This document shows, piece by piece, positions 19,045 to 29,246 of a stretch of 64,000 nt of DNA. Position 1 is the first letter of the stretch. Each line of letters begins with the position of its first letter. Source of the DNA: Emiliania huxleyi CCMP1516 (lineage: Eukaryota > Haptophyta > Isochrysidales > Noelaerhabdaceae); contig NW_005198611.1 in the NCBI RefSeq assembly GCF_000372725.1, positions 183,607 through 247,606 of the forward strand. The letters are read 5' to 3'. The notes beneath the pieces were generated by a model. That model worked only from the letters and a program-made list of their open reading frames with translations, ran no database searches and had not been told where the DNA came from. A program made the translations under genes and the position numbers.

Positions 19045-19170
19045 ATGTCGACGACGCTCGGCAAGGTCGTCCTAGTGACGGGCGGTACCGCGGGCCTTGG
19101 CGCGGAGCTGCTGCGGCAGATCGTCGCGTCAGGCCCTCCGTCCAAAATTATTCTGAGCTGCACGACGTGA
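19045..19170 (+). pseudogene. 5' fragment of an SDR (short-chain dehydrogenase) gene
   Basis: The frame MSTTLGKVVLVTGGTAGLG runs on to SKIILSC before a stop after 41 residues; this is the first beta-alpha-beta unit and the TGGTAGLG nucleotide site of a classical SDR. The rest of the roughly 250-residue fold is absent, because a (TG)n tract and then the S1 gene follow within 270 bp. It is either a relic or a lone first exon (a CACGAC|GTGACT donor is possible) cut off from its partners. Confidence 0.6.
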
Positions 19171-19306
19171 CTCGCCTTTGCCGCCTGATGGTATCGGCAT
19201 GAGTCTATGCGGGCCTCACTAGAGGTGCGGCCTGCGCGTGTCCTCGCCCTTGGGAAGGTCTTGAGGGGGGAGGGGAAGGGGCTGTGTGTCTGTGCATGCA
19301 TGCATG

Positions 19307-19308
<2 letters not shown>

Positions 19309-19372
<64 letters not shown>
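19309..19372. repeat. (TG)n microsatellite
   Basis: About 30 TG units following four CATG units, 70 bp upstream of the S1 gene start. Confidence 0.95.
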
Positions 19373-19374
<2 letters not shown>

Positions 19375-19440
19375 CCCTTGTCCTGTGGGGCGGATAAATT
19401 TCTTAGCACACGAGAGCTCCCAAGCCAGCTCTCCAGCGAC

Positions 19441-20503
19441 ATGCTTCGTGAGCTCTTCCTCGCGGTGGCGGTGGTTGCGGCGGCCGCGTTCAACGCGCCC
19501 CTCACCCGCGTCCCTAGCAGCCCGCTTGCGCGCTGCGCCGCCTCGTCGCCGCTGCGCGCCCCGCTCGCCGTGATGGAGGAGGACGCGGCTGCGGCGGAGG
19601 CGCCCGCGGCGCCAGAGGCGGCCGCCGAGGCCCCGGCGCGTAAGCCGCGGGCCAAGAAGCAGCCGCTTGATCAGCTCGAGGTCGGATCGACCGTCGAGGG
19701 CACCGTCCGCTCGGTCCAGCAGTACGGCGCCTTTGTCGACATTGGCTTTGCGAGCGACGGCCTGCTGCACGTGTCTGAGATGGCAGACACCTTCGTCAAG
19801 GACGCCAACGACATGTTCGCGGTGGGCGACGCGGTGACGGTGCGCGTGAAGAGCGTCGACCTCGCCAAGGGCCAGGTGCCTCCTCACCGCCCTCGCGCGC
19901 CGTGCTCGCCCCCCCCCGCCCCCCTCCCACCCGACCGCCGCCCCCTCCTCGCAGGTCGCCCTGTCCAACAAGGACCCGAATGCGCCGCCGCCGCCGCCGC
20001 GCCGGCAGAAGCGCGAGGCGGCCGACCTGAGCGAGTTCGCCTCGGCCGACGAGAAGGAGTTCCGCACCGGCACCGTGCGCTCCATCCAGTCCTTCGGCGC
20101 GTTTGTCAACCTGAAGGACGGCGTCGACGGGCTGCTGCACATCTCCGAGATCAAGGAGGGGGGCGTCGAGTCGGTGGCGGCGGAGCTGTCCGAGGGGCAG
20201 GAGGTGCAGGTCCGCGTCGTCTCCTTCGACGACAAGCGCCGCATCGGCCTCTCGATGAAGCCGTACGTCGAGCTGACTGCGGAGGAGAAGGCGGAGAAGG
20301 CGGCAGGGCGGCGGCCGCGCCGGCCGCGCGGCGGCGGCTACGACGACGACGCGGCCTTCAAGATGGAGGCGGCGGATCTAGAGAAGCTGACGCTCGACTT
20401 TGAGACCGACCCGGGCACCCCCTTCTCCGCCGCCTTCGACCGCGCAGACGCCGTGCGGGAGGCCAAGTCCAAGAAGGAGAAGTACGCGCCCGTCCTCTTG
20501 TAG
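19441..20503 (+). CDS. Plastid-targeted S1-domain protein (ribosomal protein S1-like)
   Basis: Two exons: 19441-19875 and 19955-20503 (CAG|GTGCCT...GCAG|GTC), giving 327 aa. Residues 1-20 are a signal-peptide-like hydrophobic stretch ending AAAAFNAPL; F after A at the cleavage point is the hallmark of bipartite plastid presequences in red-lineage algae, and a basic, Ala/Pro-rich transit-like part follows. S1 domain 1 is about residues 81-145 (TVEGTVRSVQQYGAFVDIG, GLLHVSEM) and domain 2 about 180-250 (GTVRSIQSFGAFVNLKDGVD, GLLHISEI). S1 domains bind RNA; plastid S1 helps mRNA binding to the small ribosomal subunit, or the protein could be a PNPase- or Tsf-like two-S1 factor. The C-terminal tail is charged. 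Confidence 0.85.
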
Positions 20504-21481
20504 TCGCGGAGCAGCGCAGGGAGTGGAGGGTGGGGGGTGGCGGGCGAGGGGGGGGCGGGGGAGGCGGGGGGGAGCACGGCCTGCAGCGTGAGTGGCGCGA
20601 GTGTCATCGTCGGCAGCGTCCGTGCGAGCGAGCGAGGGGGCCGACTTTCTGTCTCGGCTTCTTGTATTTTGATTCTCCGGCGTGCGGCGAGTTTCCGGAC
20701 CCGCGCTCTGCGAAAGATACCGGGAGTGGAGACACCCGGGGCACACACGCCTCCACACAGGCCACACGGAGAGAGGGAGGGGACCGTGAGTTGAGGAAAT
20801 CGGAGGACGCGACCCACTTCGCCACAGCGACGGTCCCGCGCCTCGCCACTATGACGGGTAGACGACCGCGGCTCGTGTGCGTCTACCCGTCTTTGTCCGG
20901 AGTGAAAAGTCCAACGCACTCGTCGGTGACGGTGTCCCCCAACCTGCGCCGCGCTCGGCGAACCTCGACAGCGGCTTTCACGGTGGCATGCAGCTCTTTG
21001 CGACAGAAGCCTGGAGAGCAGCTCCTCTGCTGCTCACACGCTCTGCACAGTTGGCACAGCCTACTGTGCGGCTGCCACAGCTGTGACAGCGATGGGCTCG
21101 CCCTCACTGGCCCTCAGTCACTTGTGCTGCGGCTTGTGTGAGCGACACTGCTCGACGACTGCCGGCACACTGTGAGACCATGGGTGTGAGGTAAAACCAC
21201 GCTACCAGCGCTTGGTCACATCGGCCCCGAGGTCAGATCCTTCTACTCTGTTGATGACAATACTTGTCTACTGGCTGGAGCCGAGCAGGAGGGCCCAGCG
21301 CACAACCCCTGGTCAACTCTCAGGGTCCACACCCCGTACAGGGAGTAATACAGCATACACAGCTCATGGACGACACATGAGCGCTCCACACAAGATTACA
21401 CACCGGCCGCACACTTACTATATAAGGACCTTACCACGCAAGAGTCGTCACCTCGTCTCGTTGAGGTTGACCAAGCCGCGA
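20504..21481. other. Intergenic, nothing recognised
   Basis: 3' flanks of the S1 gene (plus) and the P450 (minus). G-rich tract at 20521-20577. A TATA-like CTATATAAGG at 21418 points away from any gene seen here. Confidence 0.5.
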
Positions 21482-23533
21482 CTATCCCTTTCCCCATTCC
21501 CGGGGCACGAGCCGCAGGGACAGCCCGCTCTGCCTTGGGGAGTTTGTGACGGCGCACCACTCTCGAGGCGCCGGCCCCGCAGGCTCGATCTCGAAGCGGC
21601 GCAGCAGCAGCGCGAGCAGCGCGCAGAGCTCGGTCTCGGCGAGGCGCAGCCCGACACAGATGCGCGGCCCGGCGCCGAAGGTTGCGAGCGCGGCGCCGTG
21701 CGGGCCGTGCTCTCCGCGCGCGTAGCGTTCCGGGTCGAAGGCGTGAGGCTGCGAGAAGAGGTTCGGGTCGAGGCCGAGCGCAACCTGGCTCGCGGTCAGG
21801 ACGAGGCAGTGAGGGCGCGGGGCGGGGGCAGCGGGGGAGCGGGGTGGGGCAGTGAGGGCAGCGGAGAAGGAAGGGTGTGTGTGAGGGGAGCGGAGACGGA
21901 CGGGCTGTGGCGGTGTGGCGGTAGGCTGTGGCTGGGCCCCGCCTTGTTTGGCGAGACGGGGCAGCCCTCTGGGATGGGGAGGCCGTGCAGCTGGGCCCCG
22001 CGCGGCGCGATGTGGGGCGTGGTCGGCACGGTCGGGAAGAGGCGGAGGGCCTCGTAGACGCAGCCGAGGAGGAGAGGGCAGCTCGACTCGAGCTCGCCCA
22101 GCGACCTTCGCGGTGGAGCCGCGGGCGGTGAGGAGGGCGCGAGCTAGGCCGCTGCCCCCGCGGCGGAAGAGTCGGGCGCACAGGCGGGTGGAGGAGGAGG
22201 ACGTGCCCGCCGCTTCGGACTTAGCTTCGGCCGACTCGAAGGCGCGGTCGACCTCCGCCCGGCACCGCTCCTGCTGCGGCTGGCTGGTGGCGAGGAGGTG
22301 TAGCGCCCAGCAGGCCGTGTTGGAGGACGTCTCGTGGCCTGCGGGGCGGGGGCGGGCGCGGAGAGGGGGCGGGGTTATGGCGGGGCGCGGGAGAGGGAAT
22401 CGCGACGCGTGCGGGTGGAGGCGTGCGCGTGGGTGCGGGCCGGGCCCCCTCCTGCGAGCAGCAGCCCGACTACGTGCTGCTAGTGGCGAGTGGGTTGGGT
22501 GACTGGGCTGGCCGGGCCCCCTCCTGCGAGCAGCAGCCCGACCACCTCGTCCACGACCTCCTCCACACTCCACGCGGCGCGGGAGAGGGTCGCGCAGAAG
22601 CTCGAGACGACCGGCCCCGAAGCCTCTCCGCCGCACCGGATGCGACCCACGATCGCCTCGGCGGTGCCCGCGTAGAGCCGCCGCGCCGCCTCGACGCGCC
22701 GCCAGTACCGCGGCCTCGCCCAAGCCGGCAGCCAGCCAAGCAGGTGCGCCAGCGGGCCGAGCACCTGGTACTTGGCCATCCGAGACATAGCCCGAGGTGC
22801 CTCCAAGACATCGCCGAGATATAGCCGAGATATAGCCGAACGCCTGGTGCTTGACCATCCCGTCGTTGAGAAGCGCGGCGGCCGCAGTGAACGCGCACGC
22901 CTCGCCGCCGGCGGTCGCGGCGAGCGCGCCGAACTCGTGACCAAAGGCGCAGCGGCCGATGACGTCGAGCGACCACGCGTGCAGGAGCGGGTAGAGGTCT
23001 AGCACGCCTCCCGCCTCGCAGAGCTTCGCGAGCTCCTCGGTCGACGCGTGGATCGCGCCCATGCAGCCTTCGAGCGAGCGGCGCGAGAAGAGGAGCGCCA
23101 CAATCTTGCGGTGGGACGCCCACTCTCGCCCCGCCGGAAGGCCGAGCAGGGAGTGAGGCACGCCGAAGGAGCGGTCTCCAAACGGCCCGCGAAAGGTCTT
23201 GGCCGTCGACCACCACGAGGGCAGCGGCTCGCCCCTCTCCGGGTGTATGAAGATGACGGGCTTGCAGAGGGGCTGCAGCAGGCAGCAGATGGCGCCGAAC
23301 TTGCGCTGCAGCTCGACGAGGTAACGGTGGCGGGTAAAGATGTCTGGGATTGTTCCGTCGCCAAAGCTGCCGAACAGGAGCGTAATGATCGGATTGCCCC
23401 ACTGCTTCGGGATGTGCGAGATCACCAATGCCCGATAGGTGAGGAGGACGGCGAGCGATGCCGCTGCGACTGCGAAGAATGCAGCTAGCAACAGCAGCAG
23501 CCCCATCTCGAGCGACACTTCCCAGACAGACAC
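21482..23533 (-). CDS. Cytochrome P450, at least four exons
   Basis: A membrane-anchored haem monooxygenase. The start at 23533 gives an N-terminal anchor (LLLLLAAFFAVAAASLAVLL) and a PKQWGNPI-like Pro-rich hinge. Exon 1 ends at 22844 (230 codons) with a GC donor and exon 2 begins at 22764. The I-helix motif AGHETS is split by the next intron, after VVDEVVGLLLA. The ExxR helix (YEALRLFPTVP) is in a third or fourth exon. The last exon has the haem loop FGAGPRICVGLRLAETE, with the Cys ligand, and ends RLVPREWGKG. All hallmark P450 motifs are present, so it is probably functional. The loose resemblance is to CYP3/CYP4-like clans; the substrate cannot be told. The first two introns are flanked by duplicated exon sequence (16 imperfect and 33 exact bases). 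Confidence 0.8.
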   Translation of the reverse strand: MSVWEVSLEMGLLLLLAAFFAVAAASLAVLLTYRALVISHIPKQWGNPIITLLFGSFGDGTIPDIFTRHRYLVELQRKFGAICCLLQPLCKPVIFIHPERGEPLPSWWSTAKTFRGPFGDRSFGVPHSLLGLPAGREWASHRKIVALLFSRRSLEGCMGAIHASTEELAKLCEAGGVLDLYPLLHAWSLDVIGRCAFGHEFGALAATAGGEACAFTAAAALLNDGMVKHQAFGYISAISRRCLGGTSGYVSDGQVPGARPAGAPAWLAAGLGEAAVLAARRGGAAALRGHRRGDRGSHPVRRRGFGAGRLELLRDPLPRRVECGGGRGRGGRAAARRRGPGQPSHPTHSPLAARSRAAARRRGPGPHPRARLHPHASRFPLPRPAITPPPLRARPRPAGHETSSNTACWALHLLATSQPQQERCRAEVDRAFESAEAKSEAAGTSSSSTRLCARLFRRGGSGLARALLTARGSTAKVAGRARVELPSPPRLRLRGPPPLPDRADHAPHRAARGPAARPPHPRGLPRLAKQGGAQPQPTATPPQPVRLRSPHTHPSFSAALTAPPRSPAAPAPRPHCLVLTASQVALGLDPNLFSQPHAFDPERYARGEHGPHGAALATFGAGPRICVGLRLAETELCALLALLLRRFEIEPAGPAPREWCAVTNSPRQSGLSLRLVPREWGKG
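22438..22542. repeat. 33-bp exact direct repeat at a P450 exon/intron border
   Basis: 22438-22470 and 22510-22542 are identical over 33 bases (GGCCGGGCCCC...GCAGCCCGAC). One copy codes for the P450 I-helix start; the other lies inside the intron. Part of the general intron-border duplication pattern of this window. Confidence 0.9.
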
Positions 23534-23778
23534 TCGCAGGCCCTCGCGGTGCCGCGGAGCTCTGCCGCGACGCCGGCCGGCTGCTCGAGCTGTCCAGCGC
23601 AGACTTGGCTGGGTGTCACTGGCGCTAGCATCGCGACCAACTGAGGACCAACCGGGGGGGGGCGGAAAAGATTTTCGGAAACTGGTGAGCTGCGCGCCAG
23701 ATCCGTACGTGGCGCCGTGAGCGTGACGACTGGACGCGCGGGTTGCCCGCGGAGGCCCACGCCGCCCTGACGCCGCCC

Positions 23779-24441
23779 TCAGCTGGCCTTCGATTCCCGC
23801 TTCAGCCGCTTGGTCCGGCGCTTCTGCAACGCGTAATATTTAGCGAGCAGCTGGTCGACGATCCACAGCAGGCCGGCGCCGACCGCGACTGTGCCGATCG
23901 TCCAGAGGAAGGTTTGGTCGTGCGGCGTCGCGACGTGAGGCTCGGGCGGAACGAGCATGCGCGACGAGCGCGAGTAGTCGCGCTCCGCAAAGTGCTGCAG
24001 CTTCTCGATCGAGAAGCCGCCGCCGTGGAACGAGTACATCACCCCGCCCTTGAAGAGCAGCACCAGCGGCACCGACGTGATGCCGAACCGCTTCGTCAGC
24101 CACGGCGAGTCGGACGTGTCCACCGAGGCGACATTGATGCGCGGCATCCCGCGGGCCTCGCGCGAGGCGGTGAGCGAGACGGCCATCTTCTCCCACGTGG
24201 TGACGATCCGCGCGCACCGCGGCACCGACTCCTTGCAAAAGAGAACCAGCCAGTCGCCCGAGGTGGCGCCCGTCGCCGCCTGCGTGAGGTGCTCAAAGTT
24301 GTTCTCGTCGAGCTGCACCACCTGCGCCCCGAAGGCGAGGTCGGGGAGCGACTCCGTCGTGTGCACGCTGCCGCCGCCCTCCTCGCTGGCCCACGCCACC
24401 GCCGCGGCGAAACACAGAAAGGAGAGTGACCAGCGACCCAT
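23779..24441 (-). CDS. Thioredoxin-domain single-pass membrane protein (TMX/PDI-like) without CxxC
   Basis: The start at 24441 gives a signal peptide (MGRWSLSFLCFAAAVAWASE). A thioredoxin fold spans about residues 40-145: WLVLFCKESVPRCARI at the usual active-site position, VASVDTSDSPWLTKRFGI, and a cis-proline loop ITSVPLVLLFKGG. One transmembrane helix follows (about 172-193, FLWTIGTVAVGAGLLWIVDQ) with a very basic cytosolic tail (KRRTKRLKRESKAS). Expected in the ER or secretory membranes, possibly a folding helper. The active site has C-x6-C (residues 69 and 76) rather than CxxC, so classical disulfide exchange is doubtful; it may be a chaperone or redox-inactive member. Single-exon gene, 220 aa. 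Confidence 0.8.
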   Translation of the reverse strand: MGRWSLSFLCFAAAVAWASEEGGGSVHTTESLPDLAFGAQVVQLDENNFEHLTQAATGATSGDWLVLFCKESVPRCARIVTTWEKMAVSLTASREARGMPRINVASVDTSDSPWLTKRFGITSVPLVLLFKGGVMYSFHGGGFSIEKLQHFAERDYSRSSRMLVPPEPHVATPHDQTFLWTIGTVAVGAGLLWIVDQLLAKYYALQKRRTKRLKRESKAS

Positions 24442-24919
24442 TGCTGCGGGCGGCGGTCCAGAAAGAGAAAGAAGAAAAACACCGGACAGGGTCCCCACCT
24501 GCACGAGCAGGATTTTGGAAGGACGATCAGGGGCACAGGTGGGGCTCTCCTGCTCCTGACAAGGGACACGACAGGCTCGCTGCGCGGTGCACGGTGGACT
24601 CCCAACTCTACTGGCGGTCTCATCTCAGTCTAGCGACCTTCCTCCGGCTTCTCACCGGCAGTCTCTCGCAACCACAGGCACACTGACACAGGGGTGGCAG
24701 GGGCGGCGGCAGGAGTCTCCCCGGTCCAGAACCGGCGTCGTTCCCGGGCTTGTTTTCTTTTTTGTTCTTTTAGAGGCAATGCAACAGCAAAAGCCTCACG
24801 AGTCACGACGCTCAAGGTCAGGAGAGTTCCAGCTTTGCGCAGCGCGCGAGCTTCGATGGACGGGAGGAGGACACAGGGGCGGGAAAAAATTCTGTGTCGA
24901 TCGCGCCGCGAGTCCCGCC

Positions 24920-27100
24920 ATGAGGTGCCGTCGAAGATGGCTTTGTTTGCTATGCTGCTGCTGTGGCCTTGCCCAGCCGGCTGTGGGTCTTCTGCAAGCG
25001 CTGTCTACGAGGGCGCGCAGAGCAGGAGCACCGCCTGCCGTGCCACGCTGCGCTTCTCGAGCGTGGAGCGGCCTTCCACCACCACGCTGCGCGTCTGCGT
25101 GGAGCGGCGTGTCGATGACGCCACCCCGCTCCGTATTGCGGATGGCATCCGACGAAGACGACCAGCGAGTGCCTCTGAAAGAACAGCTCCGACTCTTCCG
25201 GAGGCTGGCCGTTCCCTACTTTGAGCAAGCCGAGGGCGCAAAGCTCCAGTTTGCTTTGCTGCTGCTGCTCGTGTTGATCGACGCCGGCGTGTCCGTAGTC
25301 TTCTCGTATGTGGGGCGCGACTTTTACTCTGCGCTTTCCGCCAAGGACCAGGCGCTCTTCATCGAGAAGACCGCCAACTTTGCGGTCGGCCTGGCCGTCG
25401 CCACGCCCCTCACGGTCCTCTTTCGGTTCCAACGGTCGCGGCTGGCGCTCAACTGGCGCGCGTGGATGACGACCGAGCTGGCCCGGCAGTACTGCACGGA
25501 CCAGACCTTCTACCAGATCGAGCTGGACCCGCGGGTGGACAACCCGGACCAGCGGCTGACAGAGGACATCAAGGCGTTCACGGCTGTCTCGCTCGACTTT
25601 GGCATCGACCTGATGACGTCCGTCATCGACCTGGTCTCCTTCTCCGGCATCCTGTACTCCATCTACCCCGAGCTCTTCTACGTGATCTTCGCCTATGCCA
25701 CCTTCGGCACACTCACCACCCTGCAGCTCGGCAAGACGCTGGTCGGGCAGAACGCGCAGGTCCTGCTGCGCGAGGCCAACCTGCGCTACTCGCTCGTCCG
25801 GCTGCGCGAGAACGCCGAGTCGATCGCTTTCTACGGCGGCGAGGCGCAGGAGGCGAGGGAGGTGCGCGACCGGCTGGAGGGTGCCGTCGAGGGCCGGCGT
25901 GCGGTCCTCGGCACGCAGCGCAACCTCGAGTTCTTCACCACTGCCTACCGGTACGCCATCCAGATTCTGCCGGTCCTGGTGGTCTCGCCGCTCTACTTTG
26001 CGGGCACCATCGAGCTCGGAGTGATCACGCAGAGCTCGGGCGCATTCAACAGCATCCTCGACGACCTCTCGCTCATCGTCAACGAGTTCGAGGGCATCTC
26101 GAGATTCTCCGCCGGCCTCCGCCGCCTCACGGCATTTGTCGAGCGCATGGAAGGCTACCAGCGCAACGCGAGCAACGCCACGTTCGTCCTGAGTGAGGCG
26201 CAGCGCGCCAAGCTGGTAGAGACTGCTGGGGATGGGCCGCCCGGTTTCTGGAGAATGCTCGGCAAGGGCGACAGCGCGGCGCCATCGACACCGCCGGTGC
26301 CCGCCCCACCCTCGCCGTCGCCGCTGCCATTGTCCGACGGGATTCACAACTTGGAGCTTGCGATCCTCTCGGGCAGTCGTGCGCTCGCGATCGACGACCT
26401 GAGCCTCCTCACGCCCGACGGATCGCGCCTGCTCTTTGCCAACGTCTCGCTGACCGTGCGCTGCGGGGAGCACCTGCTAGTCACTGGCCAGTCTGGCGCC
26501 GGCAAGTCGTCGATGCTTCGCGCGATCGCCGGCCTGTGGACGCGCGGCTCCGGCATCGTGACGCGCCCGCTCACGGCGGACACGATGTTCTTGCCGCAGC
26601 GGCCGTACTGCGCGCTCGGCTCGCTGCGCCAGCAGCTCGTGTACCCGCGGCCGCTCGAGGAGTGGTCGGGCGCCGTGCTGCTGTCTCGGCCATATCTCGG
26701 CCACATCTCGGCTGTGTCTCGGATGTAGGAGTGGACGGGCACCGACGACGCGCTGCTGCGTGCACTGGGCGAGGTGCAGCTCACACGGCTCGCGAGTGAG
26801 GGGACAGCGGGGCTGGACGCCGTGCGCGACTGGGCGGACGAACTGAGCTTGGGTGAGCAACAGCGGCTCTCGATCGCGCGAGTCCTCCTCCGCAAGCCGC
26901 GCCTCGCGATCCTCGACGAGGCCACTTCGGCTCTCGACCTGGAGAATGAGGCCCTACTATACAACGCGCTCGGCCAGCTCGAGGGGCTGACGTACCTGTC
27001 GGTCGGGCATCGCCCTTCGTTGCTAAACTTCCACGCGTCACGGCTGCGGCTCTATGGCGTGGAGCGGACACCGTGCTATGCCGTTGAGACGATCGGATAG
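24920..27100 (+). CDS. ABC transporter half-molecule, SbmA/BacA-ABCD type, probably plastid
   Basis: Start at 24920. A cysteine/leucine-rich signal-like stretch (WLCLLCCCCGLAQPAVG) and an Arg/Ala-rich region suggest a bipartite plastid presequence. Transmembrane region about residues 95-450, with the ABC_membrane_2 signature area RWRAWMT-like (LNWRAWMTTELARQY) and YGGEAQE. The nucleotide-binding domain has Walker A GQSGAGKSSML, signature LSLGEQQRLSIAR, Walker B LAILDEATSALD and switch His in LSVGHR. It resembles cyanobacterial/plastid ABCD-like half-transporters and peroxisomal ABCD proteins, which work as dimers. One short intron splits the ATPase domain: either 26675-26728 (GT-AG, in phase) or a version beginning at the duplicated GAGTGG (GA-AG). 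About 700 aa. Confidence 0.85.
26660..26736. repeat. Short intron bounded by duplicated GGAGTGG(T/A)CGGGC
   Basis: GGAGTGGTCGGGC (from 26659) and GGAGTGGACGGGC (from 26728) bracket a run of TCTCGGCCATATCTCGGCCA-type units ending in a TAG acceptor. The coding frame upstream would stop at this TAG if unspliced, so the segment must be removed. Confidence 0.8.
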
Positions 27101-27225
27101 GCTAGGACCACAATTAGATAGCATGTGTCGCGAAAGAGGGAGTTGGTTATTGCACACTCCCGGCCCGGCGCCGCGCATGTACCAGATTAACCGAGAAAGA
27201 GCTATGAGTTACCGCGGGATCGCTG

Positions 27226-28473
27226 TTGCTAATCCACGGATTGACAGCCCGAACCGACCTTAACGGCATGGCTGTGGAAGTTCTCTGCTATGACGGGACG
27301 TCAGGTCGATTCGCAGTGCGCTGCTTGCGCAGCCTTCTGCGTGTACGCGTGTACCTGCACAATCTCTCCCTCGGAGATCTATCCGCGCTCTCCGGCGACT
27401 GCCTCTTCCTTTCTCTGTGCGCACTCGATCCAGCATCGCTCCTCGCAGCAAGGGCCGTATGCGTCTCATGGCGCCACGCTGCAGTGATGGTCCTGCGGAG
27501 TCCTGGCTGGCAGGCCGACAACCTCACCGCTCGCCAGCTCGTGCTAGCCGATGCGCCCGCAGCCGCGCTCCGTCTGCGGATGGCAGCGAGACCGCGTGAG
27601 GTCGTCGAGCGTCAACTGTATCTGTGGGAGACAGATCCTGATACGGAAGAGGAGGACGAGGGGCCTGATGTTGACTACTTGCATGTGCTCTGGCTGGCTG
27701 TCAAAGGACCGGACATGGCTCCGCCGACCGGTGTTGACAACGTGCAGGCGATTCTCGACATGGCACCGCACGCAGCACAGCTGCTCGGCCCCGATGGCGA
27801 CCTGCCACTTCACCGCGCTGTGCGGGCGCATACGTGTCTTGGCGAACCAAACGCGTGGTATCTCCCGATGGTGTCTCTCCTCATTGGGTCCTACGGTGCT
27901 GCCGTCATCGCGCACGACGAAGATGGTGCGACGCCGCTGCATCATGCAGCCATGGACTTGCAGATCGAGTGTGCGCACGCTCTCCTTGCAAGCGTTCCTA
28001 CCGCAGCCGCGACGCCACGGGGACCTGGCGCTGGTCCACGATTCGGCTTCCTACCACTTCATGATGCCGTACAGGGCCCTCGCATTGGGGCAGACACGAT
28101 GAGGCCCCCATCTTGGGATGAGACTCGGGCCGTGGCCTTGATTAGCATGCTTCTTCGTGCGCACCCTGACGCCGTGTACACCCAAAGCAAATCAACGCGA
28201 GAGACGCCGCTCCACCTCGCTGTCCGATTCCGATACCCGCCGGCCATCGTCAACGTGCTGCTTGCGGCGGACGCTGAGAAGAGGAGCAGCAGGCTGCGCG
28301 ATTTTTGGGGCAACCTGCCGGTCCACTACGCTCTTGGGTTGCACGCTAACCGAGTCCAATCGGAGGTGTGTCCGGCGCTGCTAGCATGGTGCGCTCACCT
28401 TTTTCTACATCAACCAACTGTGGTCGCTCTCGAACGTCTGCACTTTCTTCGTGATGTACTTTTCGTCGTATGA
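27226..28473 (+). CDS. F-box/ankyrin-repeat protein with N-terminal LNG-type SH3-like module
   Basis: The exon opens in frame at about 27226 with GLTARTDLNGMAVEVLCYDG and GRFAVRC, a small beta-barrel pattern (x-DLNG-x-x-V-x(n)-GR-x-x-V) seen in many microalgal regulatory proteins. An F-box-like helix pair follows (SGDCLFLSLCALDPASLLAARAV, SWRHAA), then four or five ankyrin-like repeats (GDLPLHRAV, GATPLHHAAMD, ETPLHLAVRF, GNLPVHYALG). It probably acts as a substrate adaptor of an SCF ubiquitin ligase. The first in-frame ATG (27268) would cut the module, so an upstream exon probably supplies the start. The stop at 28473 overlaps the next frame. Confidence 0.65.
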   Translation: MLIHGLTARTDLNGMAVEVLCYDGTSGRFAVRCLRSLLRVRVYLHNLSLGDLSALSGDCLFLSLCALDPASLLAARAVCVSWRHAAVMVLRSPGWQADNLTARQLVLADAPAAALRLRMAARPREVVERQLYLWETDPDTEEEDEGPDVDYLHVLWLAVKGPDMAPPTGVDNVQAILDMAPHAAQLLGPDGDLPLHRAVRAHTCLGEPNAWYLPMVSLLIGSYGAAVIAHDEDGATPLHHAAMDLQIECAHALLASVPTAAATPRGPGAGPRFGFLPLHDAVQGPRIGADTMRPPSWDETRAVALISMLLRAHPDAVYTQSKSTRETPLHLAVRFRYPPAIVNVLLAADAEKRSSRLRDFWGNLPVHYALGLHANRVQSEVCPALLAWCAHLFLHQPTVVALERLHFLRDVLFVV

Positions 28474-28831
28474 GCAGCAGCTCACGGCGTGCCGCTTGCT
28501 TGAACGCGGCGACATCGACGCCGTCGAGGCGCGTGCGAGGGAGCTCGGGTGCGATGGCATCGAGGCGAGGCACCACACGCTACTCGGGGTGATGGGAACC
28601 CTTCTCATCCAGCTGTGGATCTCGTGCTACCTCGCGAGGACGTACAGTGAGACGCTGCAAGACTTGGCCAACGACGCTGACGACGCGGCGCTGGTGCAGT
28701 TTGTGTGGGCTCGTCGGCGCGAGACGTGGCAGCAGCTCCGGCGTTTCGAGGACGTGGTCGGGCGGCAGTTTGAGGAACTGCGTGCGTCGCTCGTCTCAAA
28801 GCAGAGCTTGCGTGCCGGGTCCTTTCGATAA
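28451..28831 (+). CDS. Hypothetical protein, 126 aa
   Basis: The frame MMYFSSYEQQLTACRLLERG runs to SLVSKQSLRAGSFR and overlaps the stop of the ankyrin protein by 23 nt in another frame. Predicted mostly helical, with one hydrophobic stretch (LLGVMGTLLIQLWISCYLA) and a charged C-terminal helix. It could be the true C-terminal part of the upstream gene, through an intron or a frame slip, rather than a gene of its own. No family recognised. Confidence 0.4.
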   Translation: MMYFSSYEQQLTACRLLERGDIDAVEARARELGCDGIEARHHTLLGVMGTLLIQLWISCYLARTYSETLQDLANDADDAALVQFVWARRRETWQQLRRFEDVVGRQFEELRASLVSKQSLRAGSFR

Positions 28832-29246
28832 GCGTGGCTAAGGAGTACTGTACTGAGCGTGTGCGCATTGACCATTGTAAGGGTGTGGAAGGAGGAGGGA
28901 AATAGTATATGTAGGGCGTGCCGTGGTGAATCAAGATCCTGACAAACGTAAGATCCCGCCCCACATCATCAGCGTACAGCGAAACACGCGCACGTGTGGG
29001 CAGGCGCGAGTCCGCGACGGAGCGGCGCGGGAGAGCTGGGCTCTACTGCTACTGGACACGACGAAACCCCACACACTGCTGCGAACATCTTATCGAGCGG
29101 CGGGAGCGATCATCGAAGGTGCTGACTGCTGTGGTCCGCAGGCACAGCTACTCAACTGAAGGTGCGTACGAGGAGAGGTCTGCCACCCGGATCACGTCGG
29201 ATCCATCTAGCGTGTGGGCTGGCTTCGTTGGTTGAGGCTCTCTCCC
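28832..29246. other. Intergenic, nothing recognised
   Basis: Between the small plus ORF and the 3' end of the minus-strand secreted protein. Short open frames only. Confidence 0.5.

Noticed and set aside
21418-21427. TATA box CTATATAAGG
   Set aside because: On the plus strand with no plus-strand gene downstream; the P450 runs the other way.
24950-26473. 507-residue minus-strand frame
   Set aside because: Exactly antisense to the ABC transporter; no domain.
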